Shown here: piece after piece, positions 41,855-55,100 of the stretch
Position numbering within the stretch: position 1 is the first letter of the stretch
Layout of the letters: each line of letters starts with the position of its first letter
From: Polydactylus sextarius
Taxonomy: Eukaryota; Chordata; Actinopteri; Polynemidae
Assembly (NCBI GenBank): GCA_016801845.1
Contig: CM028906.1
Span: forward strand, 11,680,501 to 11,744,500
DNA: 64,000 nt
Direction of reading: 5' to 3'
Program-made: the position numbers and the translations under genes
The notes under the pieces: model-generated
Told to the model about the DNA's origin: nothing
The model's input: only the letters and a program-made list of their open reading frames with translations
Databases searched by the model: none

Positions 41855-44800
41855 ATAAAATACATGTAATTTCTTCTTTAAGGGACATAATAAAATGCAC
41901 AAGGGTATTTTTGGTGAAATGTGATGTATTATTTTTTTCCCTCAAAGTGTCAGAGATACTGTGTTCATTATCATCATTAACTTTGACCCTTTTACCTCCA
42001 AAATCTAATTAGCTCAACCTCACATCTAAGTAAAAGTTTTTACCAAATTTGGAAGGATTCCTCCAAGCTGTTCTTGAGATATTATGTTCACATTAATGGG
42101 ATGGACAGACACACAGATTCAAAGATGAACAGCAAGAAAACACAACACCGCTGGCCACAGCTGTCTCATAAAAGACAACCGAGGCATAAAAACAAACTAC
42201 ACACAAGCAAACAGTAAAGTGAAACAGCAACGATCCTAGACAGGAGACTGCATCAACACTGGGAACAGGCATCAGCTGCCTGTGAGCACCAGACCAAGAC
42301 CAGACACAGCATAAACTAGGAGGTGGTCAAAAGGTCATCCAGCAGGTGTCAGTGGACACCCAGGAGGGATCAGGGAAGTTGTTCCCATGTGATATCAGAG
42401 ACTATTTTCGACCAACGACTGCTGTGTGTTCATGTGTGTGGGTTTGTGGGTCCTTCTTACCTGCTAGGCGGAGTGACCCTGAGTTGTAGATGGCCTCGTC
42501 TCGCAGCTCCCTCACATGCACAGTGACAGTGGAGACAGCATCTGGCCAAATTCCATCAGACACACGGACCTGGAACTGATAGGTGCCGGGTGGGGCGTTC
42601 TCCTTGATGATCAGGAAACCTGTTCGCTTGTTCAAGATAAAGTAACTGAGGGGGAGAATAAATAAACACACAAGCACCCACCTTGGTTAAAAAAAAAAAA
42701 AACATATGTACTCCAATGACAGCATTTTAATGCCTTTGTCTTTATCAGGAAAGATAGGCCTTTTAGAGGATGAAAATCTTTAAGCTCCAATTCTCATGAA
42801 TCAACCCAATAAAAGTCTGTCTCTTGTCCAATCAACCTGATAAAATCACAAAAACAAGTTATTAAAAATCACATCCATTTTCATTCACTTATGTAAATCG
42901 AAAATCTCCACAAATAGTCCTTTGAAGAACTACTTAGTAAAAGACCAGGACTGGTGTTTTCTGCAATAGCTGCTTAATGTGCTGGTTACATCACAATGTG
43001 GATGGGTCCAGGACTTGGTGTGTTTGCAAAATCCAGTTTCACCAGCAGGAAACAGTGCAGTCGCTGTATTTTCCAGCCTGAGCTATTTTGGTTTGGAGCC
43101 TGAGAGGGTTAAGCTGTTGTGTCTGTAGGATCGATCCGTGGCGTGGTGCTGATTAGTCATCAGGCTATTACCACTGTCAATGTCAATAGTGCAGAGACCA
43201 GTAATTTCAGTTGCATGTCCATCAAAATTTGGCAAATTAACCAGCTAAGTGGAAAGAAATGTTCATTCTGAGTGCATGCTTATTGTCTACAGGGCCAAAC
43301 TCAACCAGACCCAAAATTACACCCTATGTAATGGCTCGATCCCCTGAGGCAGAAACTCATTATTATCCATAGGCTCTGCTGTGAGTGTCCACTGTCTGAT
43401 TATATATTCTATTCCTGAGGCCTGAACTTCACTACCCTGCTGCTCCACTAGGGGCTGATTAAAAAAACAGGATTACAGCATAGACCCCTTATGTGCAGCT
43501 ATTGGTGAGCTCATCCCAGGTTGGGAGCTGCTATGTAATGATTTCTATCCGTCTGTGCACCTGCAAGGACGACAGGTAAAACTCATATAGGTCTGCCTGC
43601 ACCTAAGGAACTATAATTATGATATAGTCATTATTAAATCACAGATCAGTATCCCAAGGATTTACATCCAAATTAAATGTTTCCACACCTCAAGATTTAC
43701 ATCCAGTGGAGAAAGAATCCTTTAGAAAGTAATAGGTGTGGAGGTCGGAGCGGTGAATGGTCAAGTAGCAAATTAGACTTTCATGCAGGAAATTGAAAAT
43801 TGCCACGTAACCACAATGTTTTCCCTGATGCTACCTATAACATAACCAAAGTTTATACTTCTATAACCACTGTATACACTTTGGCTGCCTTTAAACAACA
43901 GAGAACATTACTATACCATAACACATAATAATAAGCTGTTTAAGCAGTTTAATTTAAACAGTTTAAGCATCTGGCAAAGCAGGGCTAGCAAACATATTGT
44001 GAGTCCTGAGAGATTAGTCCATATATTAACCTTAGCGAGCTATGCAGTGTTTTCCGTAGGACTCAATGTATAATACAGAGCATAAACTCTCAATACATAG
44101 TGTCATTTAGGCAAAACATCAGACTGAATGTAATGATAACAGTTCTACGTGCCAAAAGACAATAAAACGCAAAGCAAATGATCTCAAATGGAAAGGTAAT
44201 CTGGCAACAGGATTTTGGACTAACTTTAGCTGGACCTGATGCCAGACCTGGCAAAACATAATCATAAATAACTGTTTATAAAATGCTACCGTGGTGTGTT
44301 TTTTTTTTTCCTAATGTTTCTAAAGAATAAGGCCTTAAATACCACACAAACAACAGTCAAGGTCCGCTTTGCACAAAAAAATGCATGCTAAGCCATTTAA
44401 AGCAGTTTAAATGCATTACTAATAAAAGTGATAGATGACAAGAGTCCATAACCCACTCACTCTACCCCATAATGATGATCTGGGAAACCAGAAAAAAAGC
44501 TACAAACAAACTACTCTTGTTTCTTTACCCTTTGCGGTCATTAAAAGCCTACAAGAACTTTGTTATGAATCCATTTCATTGTGTATATCAATATCACTAT
44601 CCTGCACTTCTCTTCAAAGTTACAGCAGACAGAAGAAAATATGTCTCTAAAAGGTTTAAAAGGCTCCAAACCCTTTACCTGTCTGGTTGCTAAACAGATG
44701 AAGAACAATACAAATATTTTCTTCACTTAGTTTTATTTAGTTTTTATTCTGCGTTTAAATGTTTACTGTTCTGGTGTAAACCAATTGCCCTGTGGGAGAA

Positions 44801-46078
44801 GAAAAGAAAAGTAAGCACTGACAATACATTAGGGAGAATGAGACAAGGGGAAAAAAGGAGACTGACTAATAAGCACAAAGACGTGAGGAGGTAATTTCAC
44901 TTGGTCCTTGTCTACGTGCTCCTTTTGTACAGTAAAACAAGCTCATTCAAGTTTAATTAGAGAGGAAATCCAAGGCAGAACCTTGGCAAATCAAATAATA
45001 AACCACTTGTAGAAACAAGGGCCACATTAACCCATTTTACAACACATGCTGTGGTGTCCGGATTATGTTTTACGTCTAAAACTTAATGCCAGGTTTCACA
45101 TCACTGACAGACAATTTTATATCCATAGTAAAACTAACAATACTTTCCAATTTGGAACTTCACAACCCACTCAAGCAGACTTTTACTGACAATTATGTCA
45201 CCCAAGTACATTATTGGCCATTTGTACTTGTAAAATTGTAAAATTACAAGTTGGACACTGGCAGAACTACTACTCTATAAGAAAAGGTTGTTTTTCCTGT
45301 GCTGTGCAAGGCAGCAGTTACAATGACAACACAAATCAAGGCTCCAAAAGGTGTATACCTGCACCCTCACATTAAACAGTTATCACAGTTGATTTAATGC
45401 ACTGAAATGAAAATGTATAACAAGCTATGACAGGATCTATTTTTTGAAAAGCCAGTCCAGCAGCGACAAGACGATATGTTTTGAACTGAGCTTAAGTCTG
45501 AAACACCAAGAGATGAGAGGTGTCATGAAATGTTAAAGCCTCATATTACAACCAGTCCTCCAAGGAGCTGAACCTTGACTTTGAAAAACAAAGGACAAAA
45601 GTTTGTCATTTTCAGTCGAGTACTGCCGGGCTGCTGGAGTGTCACTGGGTTTTTTGGAAATGTATGAGTTTGTCTATGTGTGTATTTGTGTGTCTAGAAT
45701 TGGATATACAAAAACATTTATCCATGCAATGTTTTTTGCATTCTCCTCCTGAGGAAAACCTCAGGAGGAGAATTTTCAGAGACAGACCTGAACCAAACCA
45801 TCCGATGGCAGGGAAAGACATTAGCAAAAAAGAAGAATGAGGAAAGGCAGGGAGGGAATGAATAAATGGGTTATCAGCCTGAGGAGGAAAACTAAACAGA
45901 AAGGCAAAGCACTGAAGAAAAACAAGAAAGTAAGAATAAAAAAAACAAAAAAAAATGTGAGGCTGATTTGATGAGAAGCTGGTAACTTAAGCAATACATC
46001 AGGGAGACAGCTTGGTACTTGATTGCCAACCACATGAGAACATGACTTGGCAGACAACCATCAATTAATGAATCAGAA

Positions 46079-46123
<45 letters not shown>

Positions 46124-49100
46124 CAAATTATATATTAAACTTAAATTAAAATGGACATTTATGATATGATTTTAGACTAGTCGAATCATTTACCTTGGCA
46201 CATGTCCTTCAAAGACATACGTCTTGTTGTCCCAGTCATCAGGGTCGGGAGAGTAGACTTTTCCAAGTACTGTGGTTGGCATACGGCCTGATGACACAAA
46301 CACATCACTTTATTAGTTTTACATTTGTTTTACCTTTGTGCCATTTATGGCACAAAGGTCATTGTTATTTAATGTACTTGAACTGCTGAAATTTCATTAG
46401 AAAATTTGTGCTCTACAACTTTTGACTGACAGTGTATTTCAGGCTCAATTAACTTTTATTCTAGTGACATGAAAGGTGACAGAAGTGTGTAACACAAATG
46501 CTGTTGCCATCTCGCCACTTTTTCAGACTGAATTCACGTGGGACTTTTCTAAGGGTTGTCTTGTTGAATTTTAGCCTGTTGTTTGCCTTTGGATTTTATG
46601 AGAAAAAAAGTATTGCATCAGTGAAAGAAGTTTTCAGTGCTTGCAGCAGTAAAACTGGTAATATAATTCATGCATAAAGGAATGTGTCATGACAAAAGGC
46701 AGGAAAGTAATGTCTTTTTATTTGGTGAGAGTAGATGAAAATACCTGTTTATCTTCTATAGTTGGCAGAATATGATGCTTTTCATACATGATTAATCAAC
46801 AAAGCAATATATTTTGAATCCATTACAAGTCAAACATGCAGTTGAAATAAAATCATTGATTCATTGCAGTCTGAACCTAGATACTCTAGTATAGCGATGT
46901 CCCCATCTACTCTTCTGGCATCCAAATCCAATCAGATATTTTGATATTGAATATGGTGTTCTGATCAAATACTTATATTTGGCTAGATTATAGAGCTTGA
47001 AATCATTTTGTTGTTTGTAAGTTTGTTTGTTTGTGTATGTTGCAGGGTTTTTCTTCTGAACTCCAGACATTTTTGTAAAAAATGTAGTCAAATAGTCTTC
47101 AGACCAAATCAACACTGGGTGAACTGGGCCAAGAAGGCCCCTTTATAAAGGCGCTCATCTTACTGGGCTGAATTAATAAGCCATTTACTCATATATTCAA
47201 CTCCAGTATGAACCATATTTTATAAACCTCTGGCAATATTTTTCCTCCATCAGTGAAAATTATTTGAAGGGAAAAAATAATAGAGCAACAATATCTAAAT
47301 TCACTATTCACACAACAATGAAAACACCAGCGATACCAGAAAACAGTAACATAACGAAATGATGTGACTGGCTAAATGAACAGAAGGTGAAGACGCCTCT
47401 TGAGGCAAGTGGACATGAACTTTGTATTAATATGGCATAAATGAGAAAAGTGGAACTATCAAGTGTGTGTCATGAAAACAATGGAAAAAGGGCAATAATA
47501 CGTGAGGTTTATTAATGATGAACAGAAGAGAGAATATGTGTGCTGTGTGTGTACACTATGATCTATGTGCAGTTAATGCCAGTGTCTCCATCACAGTTGT
47601 TTAAAAACATTGCGAAACCCACATATACACAAAGAAATCACAGATCCACTTAATTAACCGCTCCTTTCAAAAGTTTTTCGTAGCGTCTGTTTTCTGCATC
47701 AGTGAACTATTTTGTTGCATGTTTTTCACATCTTATTAAATTGGTAGTGTTGAATGCAGTTCTATTGCTGTCACTTTACAAAATGATCATACTTAAGATA
47801 TTGCATGTGACTGTTTGTAGTTTAAAAAGTTTCCACACTGCTGATATTTTAGCCACAAGTTGCTAACATGATGTTACCTGTACTCCTGCTGATTTAAAAT
47901 GTGCTCAGTTTAGACAGCTGACATGAAGATGAAGATAAGAATGCTGAGGTGTTAAAAATGCCAATGTCCAGTCCAATCTGATACTAAAGTTTGTGATGTG
48001 GAACACCCCTACTAGTATGAGGTTTGTTTTGGATCTTTGCATCAAACATGCAATAAAGTGAAGAAGAACAATTAGAACTGAAAGTAACTGCATGTCAAAT
48101 CAAGTCAAGACTTGCCATTATGACCCAAAGAATAGCACCATGGGAGACATTCTGACTAAACACTGATCATGCAGATAATGATAATGTGGTGACAATGTGT
48201 GTGTTAATTACTGTATACTGATTAGGAGTTAATTGCCTGGCAATATGAGTTTTGCCTACAGTGACGGAAAAATACCTTTGACAGTTCATAATGTGACTGA
48301 AAATGGCTTTTTTTAAATTAATTAGATACATGTACCTATAAAACACTGCTTCATCACATTATTAATCTTTTTGTGTGTCAACTGAGAGATGGATATGGCC
48401 TCCTTACCTCTGTGACTATTGATGAAAATTTTCTTCTCCCCTGCTATATGTGCATGATCATTTTGGTCACCAATGGTCACAGTCAGGGTGCTGGTCACCG
48501 TTTTGGCAGGATGGCCGCTGTCACTCATAACAATAGGAATGAGAAATTCTTTCTGCCGCTCACGATCAAATGTCCTCAACGCTGTGAGTGTCGCAGTGCC
48601 ATTGAGGTTGTCCTGGAGGTAGAAATCATTGCTGTGGCGGTATTCAGAGGGGATGCTGAAGTGAAACGGCGGGCCGTTCTCAGGAGAGTCCTGGTCCACG
48701 GCTCGGAGAAGGGTCGATGTTTGGTTCAATCTTACTATCTAAACAAGGAAGGACAATAATTCTCCTCAGTTTCTTTCTTTTAACCAAGCCATTATATTAT
48801 ATCAGTACAACAATTGTTACATGGGATAAAACCCAGCCTAGCCTACCTGTGGTCCAGCCACATTCTCAAACACGACTGGGGAATATGCTGCCTCAAACTC
48901 TGGCCCATTGTCGTTCACATCCACCAGAGGCAGCTGGACTGTGGCGCTGCCTGACAGAGGTGGCACCCCATGATCGGTTGCTATGACAACCAAGTGATGC
49001 TGTGGTATTCTCTCCCGATCCAGAGGCCGGGCCACAGAGAGCACACCAGACTGGTCAATGGTGAAGAGCCCCTCAGGGTCTGAATCCTCTGACAGGCTGT

Positions 49101-52100
49101 AGGTGATGTCACGGTTCTGACCTGAATCTGAGTCACTGGCCAGCAAACGTGCAACACTAGTCCCCACGGCGATGTCCTCAGGTAGCGGTGTAAGAGACAG
49201 GAAGTGCGGAATGAAGACGGGAGCATGATCATTATAGTCCTCCACCTCCACCACACAGTGCAGAAGACTGGAAAAGTCAAGGTCTTCAACCTGATACAGG
49301 AAACACATCCACTTTCCAATGTGATACAAGTGCAGTATACACAAGATTTTATGAAAAGACAATAAAATAAAATAAAATGAACGCTACAGTAATCATAACA
49401 GATTTCTACTGTTAAAAATGTTATACAAAGATGACATTCATTCAGTCCTAATATCAAACATATTTGTCCCTTTACACCCTTGGCAATAAATCCATGTCCC
49501 ACCATCCATATTTGTGTTGTGCTGATATGTTTATAGCCAATTTTATATCACCTCATGGAATCCCAGGGCAAATAGCTACTTCCTACTGCCACCAGTATGA
49601 AAAGCTACCTTGTGGAGCTCTAGGGTGTTTTAACACTTGGTGCCCTTTAAATGAACTGAACTCAGTCCCTAAAAGTGAACCAAAAAGTGGACCAATAGAA
49701 AACAGACTCAGTTCTGTTTGTGTTCACATTGTGAAAGAGGACTAGGTTTTCTTTCTGGTCCACTTAAGCTGCGATGGGGTCTCAGTCCTCTATCTGTTCA
49801 AAGCCAGGGGAGGTCACAGAACCATATCAGATCAGTATATTTTTTTTTCCTGCACAATCCCAGAAAAAAATAATTGTGACATTATAGGCTTGGATTCACA
49901 ATATGAATTGTTTTTATTTGGAAGCAACTACTGGTGTGATTTGCTTAGCCAACTTATGGTATTAGTTGCACTATTAGATGCATGCCTATAGCTGCTGAAT
50001 CCCCTGCCCTCTCCCCCTTCCCCGCTGCTGCAAATGGGCTTTAGAAAAGCGATCAGTGCACATATTATAAAAAATGCCCTGGCATGTTGTCCCACGATGC
50101 CGCCCTGGGCAATGGCCCACATCGCCCCTATCAGAAACCGATCCTGCATACCCAGACGGACCCAGAGCGCTTTGCATACACACTGTGCAGTCTAGGTGAA
50201 ACATATCGCGGACTTAAAGCGATCTGAGTTCGGTTCACTTTAAAGGGGTCTGAGTGCGCTTATGGGCCGAAAAAGCTCAGTTATCGATCTAAGATCGCTT
50301 TAAAGGCTGAAATCGACCAAGCGTGAAAACACCCTTATAGTTCCCGTCTGTAGCCGACACGTGAGACATCATCTTTGTCTGAGGCTGAGAGGTTGGTTTG
50401 AGGGACCTATGACCACTCAAGGAAAATGACTTACCTTGAGATCATTGCTTAGGAAAATTCGCACAACCTTTGACATTTTTTTTTCCATTGGCTGCAACAG
50501 TTCTCAAAACTATCCAGGGAATATGCCCAATGTATCCAAACTTCAGATGCCTACTAAAATGCATTTCATCAACACTTCAACAGCAGTCACCACAGCATCA
50601 TTCATCCTCTGGCCTCTGTCAGTCCTGACTGAGACTACTTTCCGACAGAGAGACATGACACACATGCTAAATCAAAGTATTCTTCAGTACAACAGGGGCT
50701 GTATGGTTGAATGGCTCTTTCATTTCAGTTTTCCTTTTACCTTCAATGTGAGGTTGAACCTCTGTTCGCTGTGTCGTTCGTAGTCCAGACGTTTCTTAAG
50801 CCTCAGGGTTCCACGCTGCTCCTGCTTATGACTGACCATGTAGAACTTCTGGTCTTGATCTCCAGAAACAACACTGAATGTGAGCTGGGCATTTTCTCCT
50901 GTGTCTCTGTCCTCGGCTGCCAGCTTCAATACCTTTGAGCAGCACATTTTAATAAGTTATTTGAATTCTCCAGTCAACAGTAGAGTAACAGTTTTAACAG
51001 TGAAGATAATGTGGTCCCTGGTTGCTATCAACTTGTATTATATCAATATTGTTCTATGGATTTCACAAAACTCTGTACAAGTTGTAAGAGTAGTTGTAGA
51101 ATTACAAAACAGATCTAAGCAGTGAAGTCTTAAATCTTAGAATTAGGGGGAAAGTCTGAAAGCCTTGAGACACTAGCCAGTATTGACTGGCTACATGATT
51201 AATGTACTCCAATTTTTACGATTGTTTAAATATTTCTAGGGTCAGTTTCGCAAAGATATTTGTAGACAAGTCCATGGTGTTAGAACAGCCATATTTTTCC
51301 TTTTACAAAGACAGCTTAAAGAAGAATTAGTTAGCATTCAGTCAACAATTAACCTTTGCTATGTGTGTCAGATGAATTTCAATGGCTGATGTTTGACTGT
51401 TACTCTGATCTATACTGTCGTCGAAATCTATTGCTGTGATAATGCCCAATTTTTTCTACAAACATATCTAGGTCACTGCAGCTTGACAGATGTCTGAAAT
51501 TCTACACCAGTAACTGGTGTGTTGAGTAGTTTATTGTATTAATGACTTGTGTATGTATTAATGTATTATTTTTTTAGTGAAGAGCTGTGAAGAGGGAAAC
51601 CATACAGCCTGAAGATACTGCAAAACTTTTTTTTTAGTGGTTCTAGTTTGTTTTAGCGATGGGTTGTTTGATTAATGGGTTTCAGTGTTCATTTAAATCA
51701 ATACATGTGGTCATATTTACAGCAAAAAAAAGAAAAAAAAACACAAAGTAGTGTATTTTCCTTTTCTTCCACATTACTGGGGGAGAATTACCAAAAGACA
51801 TTTGGGAAATGGTTCATAATCTTCTGTATGGAAATGGCCACATCCTTAAAAATGTTCTAGCTGAGCTTTTTTTTGGAAAACATCTTTAACAGGTCCTTCA
51901 GCCCATTATCTTATCAAAGATGTGAGCAGAGGCCTTTGTAGTTGCTCTAAATATTCTTTAAAAATATAATTCTAATAAATCACATATGCTACCTTAAAAA
52001 TCAAAGGTTTGAAATTAAAAATGCATCAAAACATTTGACTGAAAGGTGCTCTCCCTGCTTTAAACACTGACTTTTACTTTGACTTTTTACATTGCTCTCC

Positions 52101-55100
52101 TGTGTGTTGTCTTTATGCCAGATAGTAGATTTTTAAGTACATCTTTATCCAACACTAAATTCTAGCTTTACACTTGCCGAGGTCTTTTAAAATAAACGAG
52201 ACAAAGTGATTTTCTGTAAAATAAACTAATAAAATGGTGCTTTATCAACACTGAGGCCTCCACCCACCTCAGCATTGAGCTCTGCATTCTCAGAGATCCT
52301 TGCCAGGCAGGAATGGTCAGTGAACCTTGGAGCATGGTCATTCACATCCTTGATCTGAATGGTGGCAGTTCCGGTGCCCGTCATCCCTCCGCCATCTCTG
52401 GCCTCTACGACTAGGAGGTAGGACTCGACCTGTTCTCTGTCCAGACCAGCCATGGCTACAGAGATTGTCCCTGTTGTGGGGTTGATGGTGAACATTTCTG
52501 AAAAAGTCGGTAGTCCTCCCACCTCAAGGTTAGTTGCATCTAAACTACCCACAATCCTGTAAGAAAGAACGGCGTTCTGTCCCACAGCTGAGTCGTCCAG
52601 ATCCGTAGCTGTCATCTCCATCACAGATGTCCCCACTATGGAATTCTCTGCTACATCTCCATGGCAGCTGGGGGCACAGGTGAAGACGGGCGCATTGTCA
52701 TTGATATCCCACACGTTGATGATAACATCAGTGAAACCCGTGAGTCCTTCGCCACCTTCATCCGTGGCCAGGACCACAAACCGCCACACAGCACGCTCCT
52801 CGCGATCCAGGGTCCTCTGGGCATAAATCTTCCCTGTGACCTCATCAATTATGAATTCGCTTTCTGCTCCCTGGCCGTGGAGAGAGTAACGCAGAGCTTC
52901 CTGATCGGCATCCTTATCTGGGTCAGATGCCGTTACCTACAACATCAAAGTCACAGCAAGACACCGGGAAAGAGATGAGAGTGTAATCACACAGTCTTTA
53001 CACTATTTAATTATTGAAATACTGCTGACTTGGTACTGTGTTGTGACCAGAAACGCTTCACAACTGCTGTGCTCTGCCCTTATAAACTCTTAAATAGGTA
53101 AATCTAACTCCTCAACCTCAACCCACACGTCTTATGTCTCTCTTCTGTCTGCCTCTTTTCACTCATCCTTCACATATCAGCTGCAATTACACCCTGAGCA
53201 GGGCAAAGATGTTTCCATTTAGTACATTAACTGCAGAGCGGTGCTGAGCCAAAAGGAATATGCGCTCACACATACATAGATAGACAGCAGCAAACTCGCA
53301 ATGAATAACTTTCTAACCAACCTGCACTTAATCTTGTGCAATTAAGAAAGGCCTAATAGTGTTGAGGAAACATTTTGTATTATCAAAGTATAACTGTGAT
53401 AAATTAAATGTATACAAATGTGACAGTTTACTCAAAGTAAATTATCTGCTCTAACTTGACATAGCTTTCAGGTTAAATCATAAATGGTCATGTAAAGAGC
53501 CATATCTGGCCAAGGCTACACAATGATTACTAATTAAAAACTAAAATAAATTTCTAAAAATGAAATTTACACAGAGTAAAAAAAGGGTAGGACTCAATCA
53601 GGACTCAAATGAATTCTGCTGTTAACGAAAGGCAAATTAAATGAAACCATTACATTTATATTTTGTTGTTTCTTTTCACATGTTCAACAAAACGTTGACT
53701 AGATTTTTTTCAATTGTACCTCAGTTCCTCACAAAAACAAATAAGGTGGATAATACGACAAATTCCTCTTTCTCAATTGGGTTTTTTTATTGCCTGTAAC
53801 CAGCCACGTTAATTAAGCCAAGATTAACTGTATGAGTTAGTTAAAAACATTCTGGTGAGTCAAGCTGACTTAATTTAACAAACACTTGTCTTGAGGGTCC
53901 TAAATGTCCTAATGTATAGATGAAATAAATACTTGCTCTTGTACTGAAATTGATTTGTTCTTTAACAGGGGGTGGACGTGATGGCAGCATCCCACCTGCT
54001 CCCACGCAACAACAATAACACAAATCCATGTACACCATTGACATTGGGTCTCATTTTCTAATATGTGAACAGAAATGTTTCTATTCTCACAAAATAAGAA
54101 AAAAATTGCATAATTGCAAAATAAGAAAAAAATTGCATAATTGCAGAAAAACATGTCTTGGCTTTCCAATTCTTCACTTTCGTCAAACATGTTTTGACGG
54201 TCTCTGAAGATGTGCTCTCTGCTAAAGGCACAAGCAGCCATGTCATCCAGCCCATTCTTTGATGGTATAATGCAGGCATTTATATACCCTGCATGTCCTT
54301 CAATATACTTCCAATTAATAAGTTACAATCAACTACAGTGCCCTGCACTAGAAAATCAATTAGAGGCCGATGAACAATTCAATAAATGCAACTAACTAAC
54401 AGGTACAGCTAAAGATTTTAATTATGACAATGAGTGGTTGAAGATGAAAGGACGTCTGTTGGATGGTTATTAAATATATTTGGCTGATATATAAGTAAAT
54501 AAATTACCATGTCTATCAGCCTTAAAAGATAAATGCAGTGTTAATAGGAAAGGAATTTAGTTTGCATTTAAAGGTGTGTTTGTGCATACTCATTGTCTGA
54601 GGAAGTACCACATTTGTTTGCAATGTATAAACAAATTTAGGTAACAACATATTGATGAATTCAACATCTGTTAGTCAAGCGTTGCTGTACACATGCTGTA
54701 AGCACAGATTTAGTGACGCTCTGTTTGAATGAGACTCATTGTTACCTTACCTTACATAGCGATGTCATCTCTTAGTCTACAAGTCCAATTTAAACATTCA
54801 TCGTCATTCTCCTCCAACTACAAACTGACTGTTAAAGTAATGTGTAAGTACACTCCTACAGCAATCTTGAGTGTATTTAGGCAGGGTTATGTTTCAGTAA
54901 ACTACAAACGGGGCCATTCTAATATGCGTTGTCCAAAATGACCTCTTTGAATTTTTTACCATCCTAGTTCCTTAAAGGACACACAAAAAAAGAACATCAA
55001 AATGGAGTCAGTCGAACGAGTCATGCAGACTTGACAACCCCTCTGCCCTGATAGAGTGTGAGGGTGACAAGGGGGGTGTCCCACCTCAAATCACCAACCG

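Larger units (their letters stand above)
34913..42460. other. intron with hAT-like relic
   Basis: 7.5 kb. It contains a hAT-like element with a BED-finger remnant (35456-36171), TC/CA and TC/TA compound microsatellites (37322, 38174), a perfect 13-bp hairpin (41590-41620), an AT run (41819-41850) and a dispersed repeat (41980-42125). No coding exon was seen. Confidence 0.75.
42646..46193. other. intron between NC exons
   Basis: 3.5 kb of AT-rich sequence. A perfect 15-bp stem hairpin lies at 45740-45773 and an AT microsatellite at 46086-46119. Nothing else was recognised. Confidence 0.75.

Noticed and set aside
48373..48759. 128-codon plus-strand open frame
   Set aside because: Antisense shadow of cadherin exon 6, which has splice sites, phase and family motifs on the minus strand.
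52661..52978. 105-codon plus-strand open frame
   Set aside because: Antisense shadow of cadherin exon 3.
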